This document shows positions 1-8,600 of a stretch of 13,478 bases of DNA, piece by piece; position 1 is the first letter of the stretch; each line of letters starts with the position of its first letter. Source of the stretch: Ruminococcaceae bacterium UBA5396 (GTDB lineage: Bacteria; Bacillota; Clostridia; Oscillospirales; Acutalibacteraceae); the NCBI GenBank assembly GCA_002410715.1, contig DHOG01000095.1, positions 1,432 to 14,909 on the forward strand, given 5' to 3'. Made by a program: the position numbers and the translations under genes. Under the pieces are notes generated by a model that did no database searches, was not told where the DNA came from, and saw only the letters and a list, made by a program, of their open reading frames with translations.

Positions 1-48
1 AGAGCCAGATAATGATGTTAAAAAATTAAAGGAAGTGGGCTAATCTCT

Positions 49-936
49 TTGCTGGCAGAAGAACTGGTAGAAAAAATAATGAAGATCCGGACTTGGCAGA
101 AGGGTGGTATACGGGCGCCTCACAAGCCGCTACTGCTGCTATATACCCTTGGCCGTTTATGCAGGGGTGAGCCCAGGTTTGTGTCTTACGCGGAGGCGGA
201 AGAGGATTTACGGAAGCTGCTGATTGAATTCGGACCATATCGCAAGACACACTACCCAAGCTACCCTTTTGTAAAGCTCAGCAATGATGATGGCTTTTGG
301 GAACTTGAGGGGAAGCAGGTTTTGAATACAATCAAGGACTGGTCTGACCGGGAGCTAATCGATAACCATACGTCCGGTGGCTTCACCGAAGAAGTTTATT
401 CACTTTTGAAGAAAGACAGGAAACTTACCTACGAACTGGCCAGGATTATTCTTGACCAATACTTTGACGATACCTTGCACCAGGACATTTTAGCCCAGGT
501 TGGCTTGGAACTGGAAGGTGGTGTCATGCAGCTACGCAGCCCTGACTTCCGGGATAAGGTCCTTAAGGCCTATGAATACCGCTGTGCTGTTTGCGGTTTT
601 AACGTTAGGTTGGGCGATACCCTGGTTGCAGTAGAAGCAGCACACATCAAATGGCATTGTTACGGAGGGCCTGACCGTGAAGATAATGGTATTGCCATGT
701 GCTCTTTGCATCACAAACTTTTTGACAAGGGTGTCTTTACCCTTAATGAATCTTTTGTTTTACGGGTAGCGGAAAACGCTCACGGGACATCCGGTTTTGA
801 TGAGTGGCTCATGCGTTATCACGACCGGGCCATCCGTCGCCCACAAAGCCCCAGCTACTATCCTGACGAAAATTTTATCAACTGGCATGTCAGGGAAGTA
901 TTTCGTGGTCCCTCCCGGTATGTGGCAGGCATGTGA
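49..936 (+). CDS. SBD-HNH restriction endonuclease, phosphorothioate-DNA-dependent family
   Basis: 295-residue type IV-like nuclease expected to recognise and cut DNA carrying phosphorothioate (Dnd) backbone modification. Seen: an N-terminal sulfur-binding-domain signature, RAPHKPLLLLYTLG at residues 22-35 and HYPSYPF at 68-74, and a C-terminal HNH (beta-beta-alpha-metal) domain with C179-x2-C182, AHIKW 198-202 (H199), N213, and C218 with H221/H222. The family (ScoMcrA/SprMcrA) is known; assignment here is by motif. Unlike ScoMcrA there is no room for an SRA domain, so cutting of 5mC DNA is not expected. The start is TTG, with AAGGAAG at 29-35 about 13 bases upstream; ATG at 79 is the alternative, but it would cut the usual ten or so residues before the RAPHKP block. 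It is a single gene, not part of the following operon (552-base gap), and it holds five of the six CCWGG sites in the window, unlike the DISARM genes, which suggests a separate origin. No dnd genes are visible. Confidence 0.85.
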   Translation: MLAEELVEKIMKIRTWQKGGIRAPHKPLLLLYTLGRLCRGEPRFVSYAEAEEDLRKLLIEFGPYRKTHYPSYPFVKLSNDDGFWELEGKQVLNTIKDWSDRELIDNHTSGGFTEEVYSLLKKDRKLTYELARIILDQYFDDTLHQDILAQVGLELEGGVMQLRSPDFRDKVLKAYEYRCAVCGFNVRLGDTLVAVEAAHIKWHCYGGPDREDNGIAMCSLHHKLFDKGVFTLNESFVLRVAENAHGTSGFDEWLMRYHDRAIRRPQSPSYYPDENFINWHVREVFRGPSRYVAGM

Positions 937-1488
937 ATGAAAATACTTCTTAGTAAATTCTAAACCAACTATGATGAACACACGAGAGGTTCAGTTATTC
1001 TCGAAATGTTTTACTATTCTATAAAATTGTATTGTTTTGGTGGGAAGGGAGTTGTAACCGGAGTTATTCTGTATCCTAAGACCGGATATTGATTTGCAAA
1101 TAAAAGATGAATTAAAATCTTATTAAGTTGGGAGGGAGGATAGAGGTAAAAAGAATAGGAGTTTTAAAAGCGGAGGAGATTGTTTTAAATACGGTTTTAC
1201 GGGCAATTGTTAAGACTGCCGGAGAATGGACTAAAGTAAACTAAGTAATTAACCAATGAAAGTAAGGCATTTAGTTCAATTTTGGAGGCTAAAAGTTTTA
1301 ATCAAGAGCTTAAGAACGGTAATTTGAACCCCTTTGATTCAGACTCCATAGTACAAATTTTAACGGCACTTTTTCATAACGCTCTATTACCTATTCCCGG
1401 TTGGTCGATGGGTCTGATGCAAATCGACTTTTAAAGTCAGCTTTTCACCCAAACGAACAGAAGACAGTCAAAATAAGCAGGAAACGAG
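937..1488. other. Intergenic stretch with decayed-looking short frames
   Basis: This 552-base, visibly AT-rich gap separates the HNH gene from the DISARM operon. No complete gene is seen. Two plus-strand frames look like worn-down coding sequence: 1128-1244 (38 codons; includes KRIGVLKAEEIVLNTVLRAI, ends in TAA, only a TTG as possible start) and 1249-1434 (61 codons with no ATG; includes NPFDSDSIVQILTALFHNAL). I recognise neither. I see no convincing -35/-10 pair for the operon, so its promoter location is undetermined, although the gap is where it should lie. A weak hairpin (CGAGA 983-987 with TCTCG 999-1003) follows the HNH gene but has no U-tract and is not called a terminator. Confidence 0.5.
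1426..1438. repeat. Short inverted repeat GACTTT-T-AAAGTC upstream of DISARM
   Basis: A perfect 6-base inverted repeat around a single T, ending 50 bases before the GTG start of the Vsr-methyltransferase gene. Its position would suit an operator or a controller-protein site, but no regulator gene is present next to it and no second copy was found, so a role is only a possibility. It also overlaps the stop codon of the decayed frame 1249-1434. Confidence 0.25.
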
Positions 1489-3063
1489 GTGAGCGCTGTG
1501 GCTCGAAAAACGAAAGAGCAAATCAGCTACAATATGAGCCGCGTGTGCAACAGAAACACGGCTCTTGAAATAATTTTCCGTGATGAACTTAACCGTCGCG
1601 GTTTAACAACCTATAGAAGGAATGATAAGTCTGTTTTTGGCAAGCCCGACTTCGTTTTCGCGGCGCGGAAAATAGCCGTATTTTGCGACAGTGAGTTCTG
1701 GCACGGATACGATTGGGGAACCGCAAAAGGTGAAATAAAGAGCAACCGCGATTTCTGGATTCCTAAAATCGAAAGGAACATGGCACGAGATAAGGAAGTC
1801 AACGATAAGCTTAAATCTGATGGGTGGACGGTTTTACGCTTTTGGGGAAAGCGAATAAAGGACGATGTCATCGGTTGTGTCGATGAAGTAGAAAACTTTC
1901 TGCGAATTTATCCAAAAGCACCGTATAGAACCATAGACCTCTGCGCCGGCATAGGCGGTATTCGGTGCGGTTTTGAGTGGGTTGGCGGCTTTACAAACGT
2001 ACTGTCCGCCGAAACAGATAAATACGCTTGTATGACCTATGAGCATTTATTCGGAGAAAACCCTAATAATGACGTGATGTCGGAAGCATTCAAAAAAATT
2101 GTTGACAATACCCCGTATGACATATTACTTGCCGGATTCCCCTGCCAAACTTTCAGCCGAGTCGGTCTCGGGGAAGGATTCGAAAATGAAACTAAAGGAA
2201 AAATATTCTTCCACATTGCCGAAATTATCAGGCGCACCCGGCCAAGTGCAGTCTTACTGGAGAATGTCGATCATTTAGTAACACGTGACAACGGGGGCAC
2301 ATTCAGAATAATAATTGAAACTTTGGAAACCGATTTAAAATACAAGGTTATAGGTGTTTCACACGCAAATGACGGCACGCTAAACTATAATCCTAAAGAT
2401 TTTGTAAGGAACTCCAGAAACTTCGGAGTGCCTCAAAATCGGCCCAGAGTCTACATAATCGGTTTTGACAGAGAACGATTCAAGCCGGAACGATTATCGG
2501 CATTACCGGCGATGTTGCCGACAGGCCGTGAACGCCCTCTTTATAACAACCTGAACGATGTTCTTGAATATGATGTTGAACCGAAATATTATATGGCTTC
2601 GGGGTATCTTCAAACGCTGATAAGGCATAGAAAACGGCAGGAAAGTAAAGGCTACGGATTTGGGTATAGAATAGTCAACGAGCCGGGGATAGAAAATCCT
2701 GTGGCAAATACTTTGCTTGCGACAGGCGGCTCCGGTAGAGAACGAAACTTGATATATGACCCGCGAGAAGGTATCGCAGGGACGAAAATCAAAGGGAAAA
2801 AGACACCGCTTAACGATAAGGGCATCCGGGTAATGACACCGACCGAATGGGGGAAACTGCAAGGATTCATCAATTATGCTTTTACGGACGAAGATGGAAA
2901 CGAAGGATTCTCATTTCCGGACGGCGTATCGGATGTCCAAAAGTATAAGCAGTTCGGTAACTCCGTTACCATACCCGCCATTGAAGAGATGGCTCGCTTT
3001 ATGAGTTCCTGCTTTAAAAAGCTCTGCGAGCCGGATGAGGGTACGGAGGTAAGTTTGCCATGA
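1489..3063 (+). CDS. drmMII: DISARM C5-cytosine methyltransferase DrmMII with N-terminal Vsr endonuclease fusion
   Basis: 524 residues, two domains. Residues about 12-140 are a Vsr-like nuclease: E27, GKPDF 51-55 (D54), then FCDSEFWHG 65-73 (F70, W71, H72), matching E. coli Vsr E25, D51, F67, W68 and H69. E. coli H64 is replaced by D67, and the Zn ligands C66, H71 and C73 are E69, Y74 and W76. Residues about 145-505 form a complete C5 methyltransferase: motif I DLCAGIGG 150-157, motif IV with catalytic C219 (FPCQ), motif VI ENV 258-260, motif VIII PQNRPRV 315-321, motif IX near RVMTPTEWGKLQGF, and motif X FGNSV 489-493. In class 2 DISARM this enzyme marks host DNA as self, at CCWGG in Bacillus. 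It is the first gene of the operon and overlaps drmE by 4 bases (ATGA). The start is GTG 1489 with AGGA at 1479-1482; GTG 1498, behind GAGGTGAG, is nearly as good. Confidence 0.88.
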   Translation: MSAVARKTKEQISYNMSRVCNRNTALEIIFRDELNRRGLTTYRRNDKSVFGKPDFVFAARKIAVFCDSEFWHGYDWGTAKGEIKSNRDFWIPKIERNMARDKEVNDKLKSDGWTVLRFWGKRIKDDVIGCVDEVENFLRIYPKAPYRTIDLCAGIGGIRCGFEWVGGFTNVLSAETDKYACMTYEHLFGENPNNDVMSEAFKKIVDNTPYDILLAGFPCQTFSRVGLGEGFENETKGKIFFHIAEIIRRTRPSAVLLENVDHLVTRDNGGTFRIIIETLETDLKYKVIGVSHANDGTLNYNPKDFVRNSRNFGVPQNRPRVYIIGFDRERFKPERLSALPAMLPTGRERPLYNNLNDVLEYDVEPKYYMASGYLQTLIRHRKRQESKGYGFGYRIVNEPGIENPVANTLLATGGSGRERNLIYDPREGIAGTKIKGKKTPLNDKGIRVMTPTEWGKLQGFINYAFTDEDGNEGFSFPDGVSDVQKYKQFGNSVTIPAIEEMARFMSSCFKKLCEPDEGTEVSLP

Positions 3064-3461
3064 CTAACGAACAGGTATTGTTCCGCTTCACTGACAAGTT
3101 CGACATATACTTTGAGAATGCGCTCATCTCCAGAGAGCGAATTGTCAAAAGGTATGCCGACTTTCTTACATCAACGCTGTCCGGTGATGGACACGCAGTT
3201 AGTGTGGCGCTACATACCGGTTCTGTCTGCTTTGAAATTGTTTCTTTTGTTATGGCCGCATTGGCATGTGTATCGTTGGACAAAACCGATGCCGAATCAA
3301 TTATCGCTTCCTTGAATGAGGGCGATATGGTTCTTTACAAAAACGGACGTTATCGTTGGTGTGGGTTGGAAATCAAGAATGGGAAGCAATTTTTGAAGTT
3401 AAAGCAGGATGGGCGGGGTAAAAAAGGTCCCACTAAGTGTTGGGTTCCGTTTGACGAATAA
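3060..3461 (+). CDS. drmE: DrmE N-terminal part (frame ends early)
   Basis: 133 residues, starting at an ATG that overlaps the methyltransferase stop (ATGA), with a strong GGAGGT at 3044-3049. The protein reads as a normal globular N-terminus: a helical start followed by the hydrophobic stretch VSVALHTGSVCFEIVSFVMA (about 46-65) and a basic beta-rich end (KGPTKCWVPFDE). It stops at TAA 3459-3461, immediately before a sequence in the +1 frame, KSLIKPYYGTSVVTDGRG, that continues naturally from it. Dropping the single T at 3459 gives an uninterrupted reading D-E-K-S-L-I-K-P and one protein of about 875 residues. So this is most likely the front of a frame-broken drmE, or a sequencing error. A genuine separate small protein overlapping the next gene is the less likely alternative. 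Confidence 0.65.
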   Translation: MTNEQVLFRFTDKFDIYFENALISRERIVKRYADFLTSTLSGDGHAVSVALHTGSVCFEIVSFVMAALACVSLDKTDAESIIASLNEGDMVLYKNGRYRWCGLEIKNGKQFLKLKQDGRGKKGPTKCWVPFDE

Positions 3462-5688
3462 AAGCTTAATAAAGCCTTACTACGGCACTTCGGTTGTAAC
3501 CGACGGTCGTGGGATAAGGCGAAAAAACAACAAGCGGGCTGATTTTATTTCGCATATATTGGGCGTTGAGACAACCGATGTTCCAAGTGTTACGGGCGTT
3601 TCAACGGTTATCGTTAACGAACGCGGTACTTTTGACCGTTTTTCCAAGGGTTTGCGTATTGTTTACGGAGAAGGCAAGAGCATAGGATTGCTTGATATTG
3701 TTACCGCATCGTATTATACCGACAGCGGTGAGGAGTATCAATACGGCAACAATCCCGCCAAAACAGAACCGGTATTAAAGATAACCGGAAAAATATCTAC
3801 CGCTCGTGATTTGGTGCTTGATAAGCAAGGAAACACGATTGTCGGGTTGATGGTTATCGGAGCGGGTGCCGCGTTAAAAGGCGGCTCTGAATTGACAGAT
3901 CTGTTAGGAAGAAAAGCTCTTAAATTTACTCATGTTGCAGTCGAAATTGATTCCGAGTGTGCGGAGGAAATCATTGAAACACAGGAGGACGTTGCTGTAT
4001 TTGCGTGCACAAGGGAATTCCTGCTGCAGAATTCTCTCCCTCCGCAAGAAACAAATGACTTAACCTTCGAACTTGACAAACAGGTTAAGAATATCGTTAA
4101 CAACGCTGTTGCTACAGAGATTGTTGACGGTGGATGCTCGTGGGAAGAGTTACGCAAAGCCAAAGAAGCACTATACGTGATAAGGAAATCCGAATGGAAT
4201 GACGATGCAAAGAATGCTTTTTTAATTATGGCCTATTCTCTGCTTAATTTATTTACCACGGCAGTATTCCCGATTGAAACATTGGAAAAAGCTGTTGAGA
4301 GCGGTAAGTTGATGACAGAGGTATCCTCTCCCGCTCTTCGGATTCGAAAACTTTGGGACTTGGCGGATAGAGCCGAATCGGTAGATTATCATTGTGCATA
4401 TGTTGCCGATGTCTTAGAACGTCTGTACAAATCCTGTTTCTACTATTGTTCAAAATATATTGCTTTAAAGTGGCACCTTGAGTCTTCGAGCGGAAGAAAA
4501 ATTGCTGTTGTGGTTCCGAAAGCATACTATGCCGACATCCTTTGTGAGGATGAAATGTTTCACAGCGAGGGCATTACCATTATTACCGCCAACCGTTTTG
4601 ATAACGCCATTCGCTATGACAAGATCATAGCAGTAGGTGATTTCAGCGGCAAACGGTTTGACCCGCTGAAGTGTAAAGCCGCAGCGGATATTATTGTATT
4701 GCTTTATGAATGCGAAACGCACTGTTTCAAGCACAAGAAACGCAAATCGGAAATATTTGAAAAAAAATTGGATTTCAAAATCGGTATTACACCGGATGAT
4801 ATATTTGACGTCGGAGATTTGACGGATGACGGTGTCGAGATGGAGGATATAGACGAACTTGCCAAATCGGAAGCGGATTTGGAGCAATACATAGATAATA
4901 TATGCACATTTGATATCAGAAAATATGCCGCGGGGGGTGCGGGCGCTGCGGAAAACACCTTGACATCCGAAATATGCGCTATTGGACGATTTATAAGCAG
5001 TGAACAAATATTATTTTCCAAATACTACAACGCGGTTGTTTTTAATCCTGAAAGAGGAACGGTATCCGAAATCGCTGCGGAAGACCTTTCGGCAGGAGAT
5101 CAGCTTGTATTTGCAAAACGTGACGACTATACTCGAAACATGGTTGATTATATATATGAAAATCTGCAGACAACCGGTCGGTTAAGTGCAGATGTTTTGG
5201 ATGCCACCGAAAAGGCAGCCTATTGGAAAGAAGTTTTGCGCGAATATAAAGTAATTTATAATCTCTCATACAGAGATATTGCAGAGGGGCTTCAAAAACT
5301 CGGAAGTACTCTTCAAGAGGTTTCTGTGCGGCAGTGGCTCATTGAGGAAAGCCATATAGTGGGACCGAGAGATGAAGTTACGTTGCGGCAAATAGCAGAA
5401 CTGACTCAGGATTCTTATTTGCTCGATGATACACACAGCTACTTTGAAGCGTGTCGCATTGTTCGACGTCAACGAAGAGAAATACTGGAACTCATCGGGA
5501 AAGCGATTACGGATAAAATAAGCGGTCACAAACCGCCGGTAGGCAGCATTCTTGAAGTTGTATACGACAACGTAGAGAGCTTGTCCGAGACTTTAGAATT
5601 AGATGCAATCACACTGCTTGAGGAACCCGTTACCGTTCCTATCAACTTAATCAATAAACCGATTACGGATAGGGAGGTTATAACATGA
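3409..5688 (+). CDS. drmE: DISARM protein DrmE, main part
   Basis: A 759-residue frame encoding most of DrmE, the class 2 DISARM protein whose biochemical role is unknown. Assignment rests on position (between drmMII and drmA) and size; there is no textbook catalytic motif. Residues about 365-430 alternate hydrophobic strands and loops (IAVVVPKAYY, ITIITANRFD, DKIIAVGDFSG), a Rossmann- or helicase-like fold by appearance. About 462-498 is acidic. About 618-655 (LSYRDIAEGLQKLG, VSVRQWLIEESHI) looks like a helix-turn-helix or winged helix, suggesting nucleic-acid contact. ATG 3409 is only the first Met in this frame: its sole upstream purine motif (AGG) abuts it, so independent initiation is doubtful, and residues before about 3460 probably are not translated. 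The real N-terminus is likely the 3060-3461 frame. The stop overlaps drmA by ATGA. Confidence 0.75.
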   Translation: MGGVKKVPLSVGFRLTNKSLIKPYYGTSVVTDGRGIRRKNNKRADFISHILGVETTDVPSVTGVSTVIVNERGTFDRFSKGLRIVYGEGKSIGLLDIVTASYYTDSGEEYQYGNNPAKTEPVLKITGKISTARDLVLDKQGNTIVGLMVIGAGAALKGGSELTDLLGRKALKFTHVAVEIDSECAEEIIETQEDVAVFACTREFLLQNSLPPQETNDLTFELDKQVKNIVNNAVATEIVDGGCSWEELRKAKEALYVIRKSEWNDDAKNAFLIMAYSLLNLFTTAVFPIETLEKAVESGKLMTEVSSPALRIRKLWDLADRAESVDYHCAYVADVLERLYKSCFYYCSKYIALKWHLESSSGRKIAVVVPKAYYADILCEDEMFHSEGITIITANRFDNAIRYDKIIAVGDFSGKRFDPLKCKAAADIIVLLYECETHCFKHKKRKSEIFEKKLDFKIGITPDDIFDVGDLTDDGVEMEDIDELAKSEADLEQYIDNICTFDIRKYAAGGAGAAENTLTSEICAIGRFISSEQILFSKYYNAVVFNPERGTVSEIAAEDLSAGDQLVFAKRDDYTRNMVDYIYENLQTTGRLSADVLDATEKAAYWKEVLREYKVIYNLSYRDIAEGLQKLGSTLQEVSVRQWLIEESHIVGPRDEVTLRQIAELTQDSYLLDDTHSYFEACRIVRRQRREILELIGKAITDKISGHKPPVGSILEVVYDNVESLSETLELDAITLLEEPVTVPINLINKPITDREVIT

Positions 5689-8600
5689 CAAGTAACGAAA
5701 TTCGGGAGCAGATGATTGCCGCTCGCCGAGAATATATTCAATTGATTAAGTCGGAACTTCTAGGCCCCGGCTCGGAGTTTAACGTGCCTGATGCCGAACA
5801 TGAGCTTATCTCAAGCAATCCCATCAGCCGGTACTCTGTCGGCATATTATATCCGCAGGGGAATCAAGTTAATCAAGACAGCGACGAAACGGTACCGATA
5901 GGTGAAAACGGCGAAGAAACCATAGCCGAAAGTGATGAACCCGTTCCGCGGGATGAAGAGCCGAATGGGACGACATCGGCAGGAATTCGTAACTATGAAT
6001 ATGACGAAACGGCTGACGAAAACTTAGATGAGGAAATAGGTCTGTCTGCGCAGTATATGCCTTCCTCTATGGGCATTACATTTATTGTGAAAGGAAAAAC
6101 GGATGTAGTGCGAGGCAGCGTTTCATTTGCAACATACAGAAATGCGACGATTCACGATTGCGTAATTCCTTTTGTACCGGATAATCCAGAAAGTTATTCC
6201 GTACCGCCGGAATTGGCGCATAAAATGATTTATGATAAAAAATTGAGGGTAATCCGACTTATTTCCTCGGTTAATGCAAAAGAAATCAGAGATATTCTTG
6301 AACGGGGCACTATTCCGGAAAACGAATTTCCTGTCATAAGGCAGATAGCTTACCGCTTTGCCAATCTTTGCAGAAACGGTTATGTCCGTGTTCCTCATAC
6401 GGCTGAATTTACACTGGACTTTTCACAAGGCAACTACATCGACGACAACAAAGAACTTGACGGCACAACCGCCAAAGTTACCGCCCTTCGTACAAGAATC
6501 TCGGATGAACTTTGGTCGTTGACCGTTATGCTCGTCAACGATATTGAGGAAGTTCCGGCAAAAGCCCATCATTGTATTTTTCAGCCTGTTCTTAAAATTT
6601 CATCCGAGAATAATGAATTTGTATTTACCGAAAGCGATCCCGATTATGACCCCGAAACAATGGATGACGAGGAACGTTCACTTGAATTGCTATATCGGGA
6701 TAAGAAAATATACGGGACCGGGCTTGGCATTTCCGTCAATTGGAATATAAACAATGAGGGATTCGGCAGTCTTTGGAGCGATTTCTTCCCTGAAGCGGAA
6801 GTCCCTTCAATAGGTTTTGACTTGCCTGAAAACGATAAAGTTTCCGCAGAAAAATTGTCAATGAAGCATCTGTCGGATTTAGACGCAACGGATAAATCAC
6901 AAAAAATCTCCGTATTAAAAAGTCTTGTCGACCTATATAAATCTTGGGTCAACGGCTTGGAAAAAATCGCCGCGACACTTGATAATCGGTACAAGTCCGC
7001 CGCAGCCAAGAATATAGCGGAATGCAAATGCGCTCATGCACGTATGTATTCGGGTATTGAGACATTGCAAAAAAATGATACCGCATATGTAGCTTTTTCG
7101 CTTGCCAACAGAGCAATGTTTATGCAGAGAATACATCTTAAAATGCAGGCTGCTACCGCCAATGCGGACCGTTATCCCGATGACGAACAAATAGCGTCAC
7201 TCCTACGCAATATGGACTACAGAAAAGCCGATGACGGCGATTGCAGATGGCGTCCTTTTCAAATAGCTTTTTTACTGATGGACATCAACTCTATCGTTGA
7301 TGATGCGTTGCCTGAGCGCGACATTGTAGATCTTATATGGTTCCCGACTGGCGGCGGTAAGACAGAGGCATATCTCGGATTAACCGCTTTTACGATTTTC
7401 TATCGTCGGTTGAAACACCCGAAAGAATCGGGAGGTACTGCTGTAATCATGCGATATACGCTTCGTTTGCTTGCGGCGCAACAATTTACCCGTGCGGCTA
7501 CTTTGATATGCGCCTGTGAATTTATCCGCAAGGATTGCGAAGCAAAACGCTCCGCCTATCCATCATACCTGCTGGGGAAAGAGTCGATTACCATCGGTTT
7601 ATGGATTGGAGGTACCCATATTCCGAACAGAAATGAAGATGCAAAGTACCATCTTGAGAAACTATTAAATGTCAGTGAACATTATTATGTGCGGAGTGAG
7701 AAGGACAGACATAATAAATTCCAAGTATTAAAGTGCCCTTGGTGCGGGACGAAGCTCGTTAAGGATGACAAGGATAAGAAACTTGTCGGTAAGTGGGGAT
7801 ACAGTATGCGGGACAAACATTTCTATATGTTCTGCCCGCAAGAAGAATGCGATTTCACTGTACGGTTACCGATTCAAATAATTGACGAAGAACTATATCT
7901 TAACCCGCCGACTTTGCTTTTCGGAACTGTGGATAAGTTTGCAATGCTGCCTTGGGATGGTCGTGTAGGCTCATTCTTTGCGGTGGGAACCGACAATCGC
8001 ACACCCGAGTTGATTATTCAGGATGAACTTCACCTAATTTCCGGTGCGCTCGGAACCATAGTAGGGTTGTATGAAACAGCTGTTGACGCTATTTGCAGCC
8101 GGAAAGGAGTAAGGCCAAAAATAATTGCGTCAACCGCAACGATTCGCAGAGCAAAGGAACAATGCTCAGTTTTATACAATCGTGAAGTTGTCCAATTTCC
8201 GGCTCCCGGATTAAATTCAAATGACTCTTTTTTTGCACGGGAGGCAGAAGTATCGCATATCGACGGCGTATTCGGCCGTATGTACGTTGGTATTATGCCG
8301 TCCGGAAAGACAAAAGCTATGATGGAAATCCGAGCAATGGCCGCCCTTTTGCAAAGAATTCATATGATGCGGTTGCCTGATGAAGTAAAGGATAAGATGT
8401 GGACTTTGACCACATATTTTAACAGTCTGAAAGACCTCGGCAAAGCATCTACACTTGTGGAGGACGACGTTAAGGATTTTATTATTCGAACAGCAAACCG
8501 TATGTTCACATCACGGCGGTTGATTATCAGTGCCGATGAACTGACAAGTCGAGTGACAACAACGAAACTCAACGAAACTTTGGATAAGTTAGAGAAACTG

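Noticed and set aside
983..1003. Hairpin CGAGA/TCTCG after the HNH gene as a terminator
   Set aside because: The stem is only 5 bp with an 11-base loop and no immediate U-tract.
1334..1362. TTGATT with ATTTTA as a promoter for the DISARM operon
   Set aside because: The -10 element matches the consensus poorly, and the sequence is AT-rich enough to give such pairs by chance.
3418..3428. A6 run considered as a programmed frameshift site for drmE
   Set aside because: A -1 slip on this run leads to the wrong frame; joining the two drmE frames needs +1. No +1 signal like that of prfB is present at the GAA TAA stop, so mutation or sequencing error is simpler.
4465..5007. 180-codon open frame on the minus strand inside drmE
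   Set aside because: It lies antisense to a well-supported gene, has no recognisable motif or ribosome site, and has a composition typical of a reverse-strand shadow.
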